Notes under the pieces: generated by a model
Told to the model about the DNA's origin: nothing
Database searches by the model: none
What the model saw: only the letters and a program-made list of their open reading frames with translations
Made by a program: the position numbers and the translations under genes
From: Cohnella nanjingensis
GTDB taxonomy: Bacteria; Bacillota; Bacilli; Paenibacillales; Paenibacillaceae
Direction: 5' to 3'
Assembly (NCBI RefSeq): GCF_014212125.1
Contig: NZ_JACJVP010000061.1
Location: forward strand, 18,904-82,903
Length of the DNA stretch: 64,000 bases
Shown: positions 47,435-56,309 of the stretch, one piece after another
Position numbering within the stretch: position 1 is the first letter of the stretch
Layout of the letters: each line of letters opens with the position of its first letter

Positions 47435-48732
47435 TGTTCGCGACCGTAACCAACATTTGGAAAGTTGAGGACCTTCGCAAGAGGATCCTGTTCACCCTTT
47501 TCATCCTGCTCGTTTACCGCGTCGGTTCGTTCATCCCGGTGCCCAACATCGATAAGAGCGCATTGCAAGCGGCGAACACTCAAGGCAATGAATTGTTCGG
47601 CCTGCTCAACACGTTCTCCGGCGGCGCCTTGTTCCAATTCTCGATCTTCGCGCTCGGGATCATGCCGTATATCACGGCGTCGATCATCGTGCAGCTCCTC
47701 TCCATGGACGTCATTCCGAAGTTCGCGGAGTGGGCGAAGGAAGGCGAGAACGGCAAGCGCAAGCTGGCGCAAATCACCCGGTACGGTACGATCATCCTCG
47801 GCTTGATCCAAGCGTTCGCGACTTCGATCGGGTTCAACCGGATCTACAGCTCGCAGATGGTCATTAACGCTACCCCTGCCACTTTCATCATGATTGCGAT
47901 CGTGTTAACAGCCGGTACGGCTTTCCTTATGTGGCTCGGCGAGCAGATCAACGAGAAGGGTATCGGCAACGGCATCTCCATCCTGATGTTCGCCGCGATC
48001 GTCTCACGGATCCCAACTTACATCCAGGAGATCTACCAAGATCAGTTCGTCAATGGAGACCAAATCTTCTGGGCCGTCTTGAAGATGGTGATCATTCTGG
48101 TGGCGATCCTCGTGATCATCGTCGGCGTCATCTTCATCCAACAAGGCGTGCGCAAGATTCCGGTCCAATACGCCAAGCGCGTAGTCGGTCAGAAGATGTA
48201 CGGCGGCCAATCGACGCACATTCCGCTCAAAGTGAACGGCGCGGGCGTCATCCCGGTTATCTTCGCTTCTTCGCTCTTGATGTTCCCGATCACGATCGCT
48301 CAGTTCTGGGCCGGTCACAGTTGGGCGAACTGGGTCATCAGCCACCTGTACTACGACAAGCCGCTCGGCATGGTATTCTATATCCTGCTGATCGTCGGGT
48401 TCACGTTCTTCTACACGTTCGTTCAGTTCAATCCGCAGCAGCTTGCGGACAACATGAAGAAGAACGGCGGCTACATCCCGGGCATCCGCCCAGGCAAGCC
48501 GACGTCAGGTTATCTGATGAAAGTCATTACCCGCATCACCCTGGCTGGCGCGCTGTTCCTGGCGGTCATCTCGATTCTTCCCGTCGTGTTTGGCTCCGCC
48601 TTCGGGCTGCCGCGCTCGGTACAGCTCGGCGGCACGTCGCTGCTGATCGTCATCGGCGTCGCGCTGGAGACGATGAAGCAGATCGAGAGCAACCTGATCA
48701 AGCGTCACTACAAAGGGTTCATCAATAAGTAA
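47434..48732 (+). CDS. secY: Preprotein translocase subunit SecY
   Basis: The 432-aa channel of the Sec translocon with ten predicted membrane helices. The plug and lateral-gate regions follow the normal pattern (GIMPYITASIIVQLL in helix 2). ATG 47434 overlaps the rplO stop by one base. Confidence 0.97.
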   Translation: MFATVTNIWKVEDLRKRILFTLFILLVYRVGSFIPVPNIDKSALQAANTQGNELFGLLNTFSGGALFQFSIFALGIMPYITASIIVQLLSMDVIPKFAEWAKEGENGKRKLAQITRYGTIILGLIQAFATSIGFNRIYSSQMVINATPATFIMIAIVLTAGTAFLMWLGEQINEKGIGNGISILMFAAIVSRIPTYIQEIYQDQFVNGDQIFWAVLKMVIILVAILVIIVGVIFIQQGVRKIPVQYAKRVVGQKMYGGQSTHIPLKVNGAGVIPVIFASSLLMFPITIAQFWAGHSWANWVISHLYYDKPLGMVFYILLIVGFTFFYTFVQFNPQQLADNMKKNGGYIPGIRPGKPTSGYLMKVITRITLAGALFLAVISILPVVFGSAFGLPRSVQLGGTSLLIVIGVALETMKQIESNLIKRHYKGFINK

Positions 48733-48771
48733 GCAAGCAAGTATAATGAGGTACATGCAGGAGGGACGGCA

Positions 48772-49416
48772 ATGAACATCCTGTTTATGGGTCCTCCTGG
48801 CGCCGGCAAAGGCACGCAGGCGGAGCGGATCGTCTCCGATTTCGGCGTTCCGCATATCTCGACCGGCGACGCATTCCGTCTGGCGATGAAGGAAGGCACC
48901 GCGCTTGGCCTCAAAGCCAAAGAGTACGTGGATCAAGGTCTCCTCGTTCCCGACGAAGTGACGAACGGCATCGTACGCGACCGGCTGTCTCTGCCCGACT
49001 GCGAAAAGGGATTCCTGCTCGACGGATTCCCCCGGACGTTGGCGCAGGCGCAGGCGCTGGACGAGATGCTGGCCGACATGGGTCGCAAGATCGATCACGT
49101 CATCAACCTGAAGGTCGACCGCAGCTTCCTGCTGGCTCGCCTGACGGGACGGCGGATCTGCAAGTCTTGCGGCTCCACCTATCATGTCATCTTCAATCCG
49201 CCGAAGCAGGAAGGCGTCTGCGACAAGTGCGGCGGAGAGCTCTACCAGCGGTCCGACGATACGGAAGAGAAAGTCGGAACCCGTCTTGACGAATACACCA
49301 GCAAGACGGCGCCGCTGCTCGCGTACTACGGCGACAAAGGACTGCTCCGAGAAGTGGACGGGGAGAAGGACATCGACGCGGTTACGGCCGACATCGCCTC
49401 CCTCCTGAGAGGGTAA
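48772..49416 (+). CDS. adk: Adenylate kinase
   Basis: A 214-aa AMP phosphotransferase. P-loop GPPGAGKGT (7-15), AMP-binding DGFPRT and a zinc-type LID (CKSCGSTYH ... CDKCG) are intact. GGAGGGA precedes ATG 48772. A TATAAT at 48742-48747 lies just upstream but lacks a good -35. Confidence 0.97.
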   Translation: MNILFMGPPGAGKGTQAERIVSDFGVPHISTGDAFRLAMKEGTALGLKAKEYVDQGLLVPDEVTNGIVRDRLSLPDCEKGFLLDGFPRTLAQAQALDEMLADMGRKIDHVINLKVDRSFLLARLTGRRICKSCGSTYHVIFNPPKQEGVCDKCGGELYQRSDDTEEKVGTRLDEYTSKTAPLLAYYGDKGLLREVDGEKDIDAVTADIASLLRG

Positions 49417-49422
49417 CCGGCC

Positions 49423-50175
49423 ATGATCGTATGTAAGTCCGAATCGGAACTGAAACTGATGCGGGAAGCTGGTCGGATCGTGGCAGAGACGCACCGCCTG
49501 ATGAAACAGGCCGTGCGGCCGGGCATTACGACCGCCGAATTGGACCGGATTGCCGACGAGTATATCCGAAGCCAAGATGCCGTTCCTTCATTCAAAGGCT
49601 ACAACGGTTTTCCGGCCAGCATATGCGCTTCCGTCAACGAGGAACTCGTACACGGGTTCCCCGGACCCCGGAAGCTCATTGAGGGCGATATCATCAGCAT
49701 CGACATCGGCGCACAGTTCAAAGGTTACCATGGAGACTCTGCCTGGACCTATGGGGTCGGGAACATCTCGGAAGACGCGCAGCGCCTTCTGGACGTGACG
49801 GAAGCTTCGCTCTACGCGGGACTCGCGCTCGTGAAGCCTGACGTCCGGTTGTTCACCGTATCGCACGGGATCCAGAAAGTCATCGAAGAGGCGGGAATGC
49901 ATGTCGTTCGCGAGTATGTCGGACACGGCGTAGGGCAAGAACTGCATGAAGAACCGCAAATTCCGAACTACGGCGTGCCCGATCGCGGGCCGCGCCTCAA
50001 ACCGGGCATGGTGCTGGCCATCGAACCGATGGTGAATCTCGGCACCCGCTACGTTCGGACGCTCTCCGACAACTGGACGGTCGTCACCGTGGATGGATCG
50101 CTGTGCGCGCACTTTGAGCATACCATCGCCGTGACCGAAGACGGGTATGAGATTCTGACCCGAACGGGGGAATAG
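49423..50175 (+). CDS. map: Methionine aminopeptidase, type I
   Basis: A 250-aa enzyme removing the initiator Met. Metal ligands lie in SIDIGAQFKGYHGDSAW (two Asp), GHGVGQELHE (His), AIEPM (Glu) and FEHTIAVTE (Glu). It is six bases after adk. Confidence 0.97.
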   Translation: MIVCKSESELKLMREAGRIVAETHRLMKQAVRPGITTAELDRIADEYIRSQDAVPSFKGYNGFPASICASVNEELVHGFPGPRKLIEGDIISIDIGAQFKGYHGDSAWTYGVGNISEDAQRLLDVTEASLYAGLALVKPDVRLFTVSHGIQKVIEEAGMHVVREYVGHGVGQELHEEPQIPNYGVPDRGPRLKPGMVLAIEPMVNLGTRYVRTLSDNWTVVTVDGSLCAHFEHTIAVTEDGYEILTRTGE

Positions 50176-50184
50176 GAGATGGCG

Positions 50185-50493
50185 ATGACGGAACCGTCAA
50201 AGCTGTCTCCCGGAGAACTCGTGAGAAGCCGGCGTGGCAAGGACGAGGGACAGATCGCAGTGGTCATCGCCCTCGTAGACGAGCGATTCGCGCTCGTGGC
50301 CGACGGCGACAAACGCCGGTTCGATCGGCCCAAACGCAAAAACGTGCTGCATCTCGAACCGCTCGGGATCGTGAACGATGAAGTCGCGAACAGTCTTCGC
50401 GATACCGGACGCGTGACCAACGGCAAACTCCGGTTTGCTATCGGGAGCGTCCAGCGACGGCTCGAAGCGCATGCTGAAGAGAAAGGAGAATGA
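50185..50493 (+). CDS. KOW-domain RNA-binding protein (YbzG-like)
   Basis: A 102-aa basic protein. SPGELVRSRRGKDEGQIAVV at the N-terminus is a KOW motif as in L24/L14e-like proteins. The position between map and infA matches ybzG of B. subtilis. AGGAG at 50174-50178 favours ATG 50185 over ATG 50179. It probably binds RNA or the ribosome; no function is established to my knowledge. Confidence 0.88.
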   Translation: MTEPSKLSPGELVRSRRGKDEGQIAVVIALVDERFALVADGDKRRFDRPKRKNVLHLEPLGIVNDEVANSLRDTGRVTNGKLRFAIGSVQRRLEAHAEEKGE

Positions 50494-50495
50494 CG

Positions 50496-50711
50496 GTGGC
50501 CAAAGAGGACGTTATCGAGGTGGAAGGCGTAGTCATCGAGCCGCTACCGAACGCGATGTTCAGAGTGAAGCTCGAGAACGGACACGAAATTCTGGCGCAT
50601 GTCTCCGGCAAGCTGCGGATGCACTTCATCCGGATTCTGACGGGTGACAAGGTTGTGATCCAGCTGTCGCCATACGATTTGACGCGAGGCCGTATCACTT
50701 ACCGCAAATAG
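50496..50711 (+). CDS. infA: Translation initiation factor IF-1
   Basis: A 71-aa OB-fold factor that binds the 30S A site. Nearly the universal Gram-positive sequence (MAKEDVIEVEG ... LSPYDLTRGRITYR). ATG 50490 touches the AAGGAG site, so GTG 50496 seven bases away is the start. Confidence 0.96.
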   Translation: MAKEDVIEVEGVVIEPLPNAMFRVKLENGHEILAHVSGKLRMHFIRILTGDKVVIQLSPYDLTRGRITYRK

Positions 50712-50802
50712 TTCTTCCGGTCTACCGAACCACACGTGACGGTCGGCTGGCGCACGCGTCTACGACGCTGACTGACAGTCGCACTTAAGGAGGCGTAATA
50801 CC

Positions 50803-50916
50803 ATGAAGGTGAGACCATCGGTCAAACCGATTTGCGAAAAATGCAAAGTCATTCGCCGCAAGGGTAACGTAATGGTTATCTGCGAAAATCCGAAGCACAA
50901 ACAAAAACAAGGCTAA
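50803..50916 (+). CDS. rpmJ: 50S ribosomal protein L36
   Basis: A 37-aa zinc protein MKVRPSVKPICEKCKVIRRK and so on, with C11, C14, C27 and H32 forming the zinc site. TTAAGGAGG precedes ATG 50803. Confidence 0.96.
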   Translation: MKVRPSVKPICEKCKVIRRKGNVMVICENPKHKQKQG

Positions 50917-50935
50917 GAGGAGGTGCTCCTAACAC

Positions 50936-51304
50936 ATGGCACGTATTAGTGGTGTTGACCTTCCGCGCGACAAGCGCGTGGAAATCGCCCTGACGTACAT
51001 CTTCGGGATCGGTAAAACGACTTCCCAGAAGCTGCTCGCAACGGCTGCTATCAACCCCGACACACGCGTACGCGATCTGACCGAAGACGAGCTTGCTCGT
51101 CTGCGCGAAGCGATCGACAAATCGCAAAAAGTCGAGGGTGACCTTCGTCGCGAAATCGCGTTGAACATCAAGCGCCTGATCGAGATCGGCTGCTATCGCG
51201 GTGTTCGCCATCGTCGCGGCCTGCCGGTTCGCGGCCAACGTACGAAGACCAACGCGCGTACGCGCAAAGGCCCGCGTCGTACGGTAGCTAACAAGAAGAA
51301 GTAA
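50936..51304 (+). CDS. rpsM: 30S ribosomal protein S13
   Basis: A 122-aa head protein contacting P-site tRNA; RGLPVRGQRTKTNARTRKGP tail is typical. AGAGGAGG precedes ATG 50936. Starts the classical alpha part. Confidence 0.97.
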   Translation: MARISGVDLPRDKRVEIALTYIFGIGKTTSQKLLATAAINPDTRVRDLTEDELARLREAIDKSQKVEGDLRREIALNIKRLIEIGCYRGVRHRRGLPVRGQRTKTNARTRKGPRRTVANKKK

Positions 51305-51322
51305 TAAGGGGGGATAACTAGC

Positions 51323-51721
51323 ATGGCACAAAAAGGCAAAAAGGTCGTTCGTACCAAGCGTCGTGACCGGAAGAATATCGAGACGGGCGTTGCACACGTT
51401 CGCTCGACGTTCAACAACACGATCGTGACGATCACGGATCCGCACGGCAACGCCGTGTCTTGGGCTAGCTCCGGCAACATGGGCTTCAAAGGCTCCCGCA
51501 AAAGCACGCCATACGCCGCGCAAATGGCAGCCGAGACTGCTGCTCGCGCCGCGATGGAGCATGGCATGCGCGCCGTTGAAGTCATGGTTAAAGGTCCTGG
51601 CGCAGGTCGCGAAGCCGCGATCCGTTCCTTGCAAGCCGCTGGCCTCGAAGTCAGCATGATCAAAGACGTAACGCCGATTCCGCACAACGGCTGCCGTCCT
51701 CCGAAACGTCGCCGCGTATAA
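51323..51721 (+). CDS. rpsK: 30S ribosomal protein S11
   Basis: A 132-aa platform protein. FNNTIVTITDPHGNAVSWAS and the C-terminal PIPHNGCRPPKRRRV are conserved. GGGGGGAT precedes ATG 51323. Confidence 0.97.
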   Translation: MAQKGKKVVRTKRRDRKNIETGVAHVRSTFNNTIVTITDPHGNAVSWASSGNMGFKGSRKSTPYAAQMAAETAARAAMEHGMRAVEVMVKGPGAGREAAIRSLQAAGLEVSMIKDVTPIPHNGCRPPKRRRV

Positions 51722-51908
51722 TACGCGCCACAATGTGGTATCAAACAAAAACAACTTGTGAATAATGGTTGTAATGGTTAGGCATACTACATGGTTTACC
51801 CTTTTCGGTTATACTGGAAGAGCGGGGAAACGATTAACCAGAAATGGATGAGGGTAAACAAACGGCAACGTCAGCGACGTAGCGACGTTTTGAAGGAGGG
51901 TTATGGTT

Positions 51909-52853
51909 GTGATTGTGATCGAGAAGCCGAAAATTGAGTCGGTGGAGATACAGGAAGACAAGAGGTACGGACGTTTTGTCGTCGAGCCGCTGGAACGTGG
52001 CTACGGCATGACGTTGGGTAACTCCCTACGCCGCATTCTGTTGTCGTCCTTGCCGGGCGCTGCCGTCATTTCGGTACAGATTGACGGAGTGCTTCACGAG
52101 TTCTCCACCATTCCGGGCGTCATGGAGGATGTTACGGAGATTATCCTCAACCTGAAGCGCCTTTCGCTCAAGATTCATTCGGACGAGGAGAAAGTGCTCG
52201 AGATTGATGCTGAAGGCGAAGGCGTCGTGACGGCCGGTGACATCAGAGCGGACAGCGACGTGGAAATCCTAAATCCGGATTTGCACATCGCGACCCTGGC
52301 TTCCGGTGCGCGCCTTCATATGCGCATCTTTGCCAGACAGGGACGGGGTTACGTCCCGGCGGATCGCAACAAGAAGGAAGATCAGCCGATCGGGGTCATT
52401 CCCATCGATTCGATCTACACGCCGATTACCCGCGTCAATTATAAAGTCGAAAACACCCGTGTCGGCCAAGTTACCAACTACGACAAGCTCACGCTCGAAG
52501 TATGGACCGACGGCAGTATTCGACCGGAAGAAGCGGTCAGTTTGGGCGCCAAGATCCTCACGGATCACTTGTCGTTGTTCGTCGGACTCACAGACGAAGC
52601 CAAGGATACCGAGACGATGAAGGAGAAGGAAGAGGACAAGAAGGAGAAAGTGCTCGAGATGACCATCGAAGAGCTCGATCTCTCGGTCCGTTCCTATAAC
52701 TGCCTCAAGCGCGCAGGTATCAACACCGTTCAAGAGCTGATTACCAAGACCGAAGAAGACATGATGAAGGTCCGCAACCTGGGCCGCAAGTCTTTGGAGG
52801 AAGTGCAAGAGAAGCTTGAAGAGCTTGGGCTCGGCCTTCGATTCGAAGAGTAA
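51909..52853 (+). CDS. rpoA: DNA-directed RNA polymerase subunit alpha
   Basis: A 314-aa subunit that nucleates polymerase assembly (N-terminal domain) and contacts UP elements and activators (C-terminal domain, LDLSVRSYNCLKRAGINTV). ATG 51903 is two bases from AAGGAGG, so GTG 51909 (MIVIEKPKIES) is the probable start. The preceding 187-bp gap is gene-free and may hold a weak promoter (TATACT at 51810). Confidence 0.97.
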   Translation: MIVIEKPKIESVEIQEDKRYGRFVVEPLERGYGMTLGNSLRRILLSSLPGAAVISVQIDGVLHEFSTIPGVMEDVTEIILNLKRLSLKIHSDEEKVLEIDAEGEGVVTAGDIRADSDVEILNPDLHIATLASGARLHMRIFARQGRGYVPADRNKKEDQPIGVIPIDSIYTPITRVNYKVENTRVGQVTNYDKLTLEVWTDGSIRPEEAVSLGAKILTDHLSLFVGLTDEAKDTETMKEKEEDKKEKVLEMTIEELDLSVRSYNCLKRAGINTVQELITKTEEDMMKVRNLGRKSLEEVQEKLEELGLGLRFEE

Positions 52854-52899
52854 CGCAGCCTATATTTAAAGCATCAAGCGATAAGGGAGGGAAAAACAG

Positions 52900-53265
52900 A
52901 TGGCTTACCAAAAACTGAGTCGTGACTCGAGCTCCCGGAAGGCGCTCTTCCGTGACCTCGTCACCGACCTGTTCCTTTATGAACGTATCCAAACGACGGA
53001 AGCGAAAGCCAAAGAAGTTCGCTCCATCGCCGAGAAGCTGATCACGCTCGCCAAGCGCGGCGACCTGCACGCTCGTCGTCAGGTAGCGGCATTCGTGCGT
53101 CGGGAGAGCCTGAACGGTGAACAAGACGCCATCCAGAAATTGTTCTCCGATCTCGCACCGCGTTACGCGGAGCGTCCGGGCGGCTACACCCGCATCCTGA
53201 AGCTGGGGCCGCGCCGCGGAGATTCCGCTCCGATGGTGTACCTCGAGCTTGTAGACCGCGCGTAA
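52900..53265 (+). CDS. rplQ: 50S ribosomal protein L17
   Basis: A 121-aa protein near the tunnel exit, typical length for Gram-positives. AAGGGAGG precedes ATG 52900. Last gene of the super-operon; terminator follows. Confidence 0.97.
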   Translation: MAYQKLSRDSSSRKALFRDLVTDLFLYERIQTTEAKAKEVRSIAEKLITLAKRGDLHARRQVAAFVRRESLNGEQDAIQKLFSDLAPRYAERPGGYTRILKLGPRRGDSAPMVYLELVDRA

Positions 53266-53274
53266 GCACGGAGC

Positions 53275-53317
53275 AAAAAAGGATGGACCGAATGCAGATT
53301 CGGATCATCCTTTTTTT
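53275..53317 (+). terminator. Terminator after rplQ
   Basis: A ~19-bp stem of AAAAAAGGATG-ga-CCGAAT with ATTCGG-at-CATCCTTTTTT across GCA, ending in seven T. Symmetric A/T tracts make it bidirectional. Confidence 0.93.
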
Positions 53318-53343
53318 GTGCCGACCGGGAGGAGGGGCTGGCG

Positions 53344-54147
53344 ATGCGCAACATTGCTTTGCTGGTGAGCTATGACGGAGCCGCCTACTACGGCTACCAG
53401 AGCCAGCCGGGCGGCAACACGGTGCAGAACAAGCTGGAAGAGGCGATCCTGAAGCTGAGCGGCGAGGAAGTGCGTCTCACCGGATCCGGACGAACGGATG
53501 CGGGCGTGCACGCGCAAGGCCAAGTCGTGAACTTCTATACAGCTTCGAGCATCCCGGCGGAACGCTGGGCGCTCGCGCTCAACTCGCGGCTGCCGGACGA
53601 CATCGTCGTGCTGGCGGCCGCCGAGGTCCCCGAGGCGTTCCACGCGCGCCGGAGCGCCGTGCGCAAGACGTACCGGTATGCGATCAACTCGTTCCGCTTT
53701 CCGGACGTTTTCGCGCGGACGCGCGTCTTCCACCATCCGGCGCCATTGCGGTTCGCGGCGATGCGCGAAGGGTTGTCCCATCTGCTCGGCGAACACGACT
53801 TCTCCTCCTTCACGTCGCCGCTGTCCACGAAGCCGCACCATATCCGGACGCTGTACGAAGCTTCGTTCACGGTAGAGCGGACGGGGCCGGGCGGAGAAGC
53901 TTCGGGCCGCGGCGTCGGGTACCTGACGGTCACCGGCAACGGCTTCCTGTACAATATGGTTCGGATCATCGCCGGGACGATCCTGCAGGTGGGCGAGGGC
54001 AAGCGGCCGCCTTCCGCGATGGCGGATATTCTGGCCGCGCGGGATCGCGCCGAGGCCGGACCGACGGCCGTGCCGCACGCGCTGACGCTCTGGGAGGTCG
54101 AGTATGGGCCGGCTTGGGCGCTCGACTGGCGATCGCCTTATATTTAA
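53344..54147 (+). CDS. truA: tRNA pseudouridine synthase A
   Basis: A 267-aa enzyme making pseudouridine 38-40 in the tRNA anticodon arm. Catalytic Asp lies in GSGRTDAGVHAQGQ (residue ~51). GGAGGAGG precedes ATG 53344. It begins only 27 bp after the rplQ terminator and no promoter is visible, so expression may depend on readthrough. The ecfA1-ecfA2-ecfT genes that normally lie before it are missing. Confidence 0.95.
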   Translation: MRNIALLVSYDGAAYYGYQSQPGGNTVQNKLEEAILKLSGEEVRLTGSGRTDAGVHAQGQVVNFYTASSIPAERWALALNSRLPDDIVVLAAAEVPEAFHARRSAVRKTYRYAINSFRFPDVFARTRVFHHPAPLRFAAMREGLSHLLGEHDFSSFTSPLSTKPHHIRTLYEASFTVERTGPGGEASGRGVGYLTVTGNGFLYNMVRIIAGTILQVGEGKRPPSAMADILAARDRAEAGPTAVPHALTLWEVEYGPAWALDWRSPYI

Positions 54148-54169
54148 TGCGGCGAAAGCGAATTTTCGC

Positions 54170-54198
54170 TTGCGGACCTAGGCGTTATCATGTACAAT
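54170..54198 (+). promoter_or_regulatory. Candidate promoter of rplM-rpsI
   Basis: TTGCGG (54170-54175), 17-bp spacer, TACAAT (54193-54198). The ~200-nt leader that follows (CCGACTGGAGAAAGTCG hairpin, GCGGGTTTGCC...) may be an L13-type leader; I could not match it to that family. Confidence 0.5.
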
Positions 54199-54402
54199 AA
54201 TCATTGTGCTTTCTTTATGGCTACCCACGGCCCCGACTGGAGAAAGTCGCAAAATGGCACGCGAGGCGGGTTTGCCTTCCCGAAGACGGCAGACAGAGGC
54301 TGCGTTCCGAACCGCAACACCTGAACCTTACATCGAACGAACGACAACCTATATGTCAGATTGACATACAACGGATATGCATTTTTTGAAGGAGGAAGTT
54401 AC

Positions 54403-54840
54403 ATGCGTACAACTTACATGGCGAAGCCGAACGAAGTCGAGCGCAAGTGGCACGTCATCGACGCCGAAGGCAAGACCCTCGGCCGTCTGGCTACCGAAGC
54501 GGCTGCCCTGATTCGCGGCAAGCACAAACCGGAGTTCACTCCGCACATCGACACCGGCGACTTCGTAATCGTCATCAACGCGGAGAAGATCGTCCTGACG
54601 GGCAAGAAGCTCCTGCAGAAGAAATACTACACGCACTCGCACTACCCGGGTGGCCTGAAGACGACGACGGCTGGCGAGATGATCCAGAAGAAGCCTGCCC
54701 GTCTGATCGAACTGGCCGTATACGGCATGCTTCCGAAGAACAAGCTGGGCCACCAGCTTCAAACGAAGCTCAAAGTCTATGCCGGCTCCGAACACCCGCA
54801 TCAAGCACAACAACCTGAAGTTTACGAACTTCGCGGTTAA
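54403..54840 (+). CDS. rplM: 50S ribosomal protein L13
   Basis: A 145-aa early assembly protein. MRTTYMAKPNEVERKWHVID is the family N-terminus; AAGGAGG selects ATG 54403 within a longer frame. Paired with rpsI as in nearly all bacteria. Confidence 0.97.
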   Translation: MRTTYMAKPNEVERKWHVIDAEGKTLGRLATEAAALIRGKHKPEFTPHIDTGDFVIVINAEKIVLTGKKLLQKKYYTHSHYPGGLKTTTAGEMIQKKPARLIELAVYGMLPKNKLGHQLQTKLKVYAGSEHPHQAQQPEVYELRG

Positions 54841-54861
54841 TCGAAAAGGGAGGACCTACCA

Positions 54862-55254
54862 ATGGCTCAAGTGCAATATATTGGAACAGGCCGACGTAAA
54901 CATTCGGTTGCGCGCGTTCGTCTCGTGCCGGGTGAAGGCCGTATCGTCATTAACAAGCGCGACATCAACGAATATTTCGGTCTCGAAACGCTCAAGCTGA
55001 TCGTGAAGCAACCGCTGAACCTGACGGAAACGACAGGCAAATACGACATCCTCGTATTGGCACACGGCGGCGGCATGTCCGGCCAAGCCGGCGCGATCCG
55101 TCACGGCATCTCCCGCGCGCTGCTCAAAGCAGATCCGGAGCTGCGTTCTTCCCTGAAGAAAGCAGGCTTCCTGACGCGCGACCCACGGATGAAGGAACGT
55201 AAGAAGTACGGCCTCAAAGCGGCTCGCCGCGCGCCTCAATTCTCCAAACGTTAA
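54862..55254 (+). CDS. rpsI: 30S ribosomal protein S9
   Basis: A 130-aa head protein whose C-terminal tail (ARRAPQFSKR) reaches P-site tRNA. GGGAGGA precedes ATG 54862. Confidence 0.97.
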   Translation: MAQVQYIGTGRRKHSVARVRLVPGEGRIVINKRDINEYFGLETLKLIVKQPLNLTETTGKYDILVLAHGGGMSGQAGAIRHGISRALLKADPELRSSLKKAGFLTRDPRMKERKKYGLKAARRAPQFSKR

Positions 55255-55267
55255 TTCGTTCCACCCG

Positions 55268-55307
55268 AGCCTTCCCCTGTCCTACGACAGTCGGGAAGGC
55301 TTTTTTG
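55268..55307 (+). terminator. Terminator after rpsI
   Basis: AGCCTTCCC (55268-55276) pairs with GGGAAGGCT (55293-55301), inner CTGTC/GACAG-like pairing, six T. Confidence 0.93.
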
Positions 55308-55360
55308 CATGCAGCCGCATATACTTTATTTTATTTTGGAAAAAAGTTTGCGTTTCTATG

Positions 55361-55389
55361 TTGAATATTCCGATCAGAGAGCGTACAAT
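55361..55389 (+). promoter_or_regulatory. Sigma-A promoter of cysH-sat
   Basis: TTGAAT (55361-55366), 17-bp spacer, TACAAT (55384-55389) in an A/T-rich stretch. Predicted transcription start ~55396, so the composite repeat is transcribed as the cysH leader. Confidence 0.7.
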
Positions 55390-55400
55390 TAATGAACGAA

Positions 55401-55530
55401 TCACGTAAAAACGGCATCGCCGTCCTCAGAAGAGGGCGAGACGTTTTTATCGGAGACCCTTTAGAAATGGATAAGCGTGAAACTTATAAATTCTAAATGG
55501 TCACGTAAAAACGGCTTTGTCGTCTTATCG
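55401..55530 (+). repeat. Composite hairpin repeat, copy A (in the cysH leader)
   Basis: Module 1 (55405-55450) is an imperfect hairpin with AAAAACG at its 5' end and CGTTTTT at its 3' end, thus terminator-like on both strands. A middle hairpin (55460-55497) has outer stem TTTAGAA/TTCTAAA, inner ATAAG/CTTAT and the loop core GCGTGAAACTT. A truncated second AAAAACGGC module follows. TCACGTAAAAACGGC is repeated exactly at 55401 and 55501. The reverse complement of copy B (62111-62250) has the same modules in the same order. Confidence 0.8.
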
Positions 55531-55571
55531 GAAGCCAGTGAAAACGAACTGTCAACGAGGGGTTGAGACGG

Positions 55572-56264
55572 ATGAATTTGTTGGAAAAAGAAGCGTTGAT
55601 CCGCGAAAAAGCGGAGGAATTCGAGCATGCTTCTCCCGAAACGGTAATCCACTGGGCGGTGGAGACGTTCCCGAATATCACGTTTGCCTGCAGCTTCGGC
55701 GCGGAGGACGTGGTGCTGGTCGACATGCTTCAGAAGATTAGCCCGAAGACGGATATCTTCTATCTAGACACAGACTTCCACTTCAAAGAGACGTACGAGA
55801 CCCGCGACCGGATGGTGGAGAAATACGGTCTTGAATTCGTCCGTGTAAGTCCAAAGCTGACGCCGGAAGAGCAAGCCGCGCTGCATGGCGACGAGCTGTG
55901 GAAGAGCGATGCCAACGCTTGCTGCAACATCCGCAAAGTCGAACCCCTCACGCGAATTCTCGGCCAATACGACGCGTGGATCACGGGCATTCGCCGCGAT
56001 CAGGCGCCTACCCGCGCCAATGCGAAGAAAGTCGAGTACGACGTCAAGTTCGGCCTCATCAAATTCAACCCCATCGCGTCTTGGACTTCGGAAGACGTGT
56101 GGAACTATATCCGCGAGAACAACGTCATCTACAATCCGCTGCACGATCAGAACTATCCTTCGATCGGCTGCGAGTATTGCACGCGTCAGGTCATGCCGGG
56201 CGAGGATCCGCGCGCGGGACGCTGGGCCGGGCAAGAGAAGACCGAGTGCGGTCTGCACAAATAA
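55572..56264 (+). CDS. cysH: Phosphoadenylyl/adenylyl-sulfate reductase
   Basis: Reduces activated sulfate (APS or PAPS) to sulfite with thioredoxin. The 230-aa protein has ACSFGAEDVV, the cysteine pairs C117-C118 and C200/C203 that hold a [4Fe-4S] cluster in APS-using enzymes, and the catalytic ECGLH (C226). The cluster cysteines suggest APS can be used directly, which fits the absence of an APS kinase gene here. ATG 55572 is preferred to TTG 55563. Forms an operon with sat behind the repeat-containing leader. Confidence 0.93.
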   Translation: MNLLEKEALIREKAEEFEHASPETVIHWAVETFPNITFACSFGAEDVVLVDMLQKISPKTDIFYLDTDFHFKETYETRDRMVEKYGLEFVRVSPKLTPEEQAALHGDELWKSDANACCNIRKVEPLTRILGQYDAWITGIRRDQAPTRANAKKVEYDVKFGLIKFNPIASWTSEDVWNYIRENNVIYNPLHDQNYPSIGCEYCTRQVMPGEDPRAGRWAGQEKTECGLHK

Positions 56265-56309
56265 GCGGGCAGGTCCGGCGGACATAACCGAGAGGAGAAC
56301 GGCACATCC

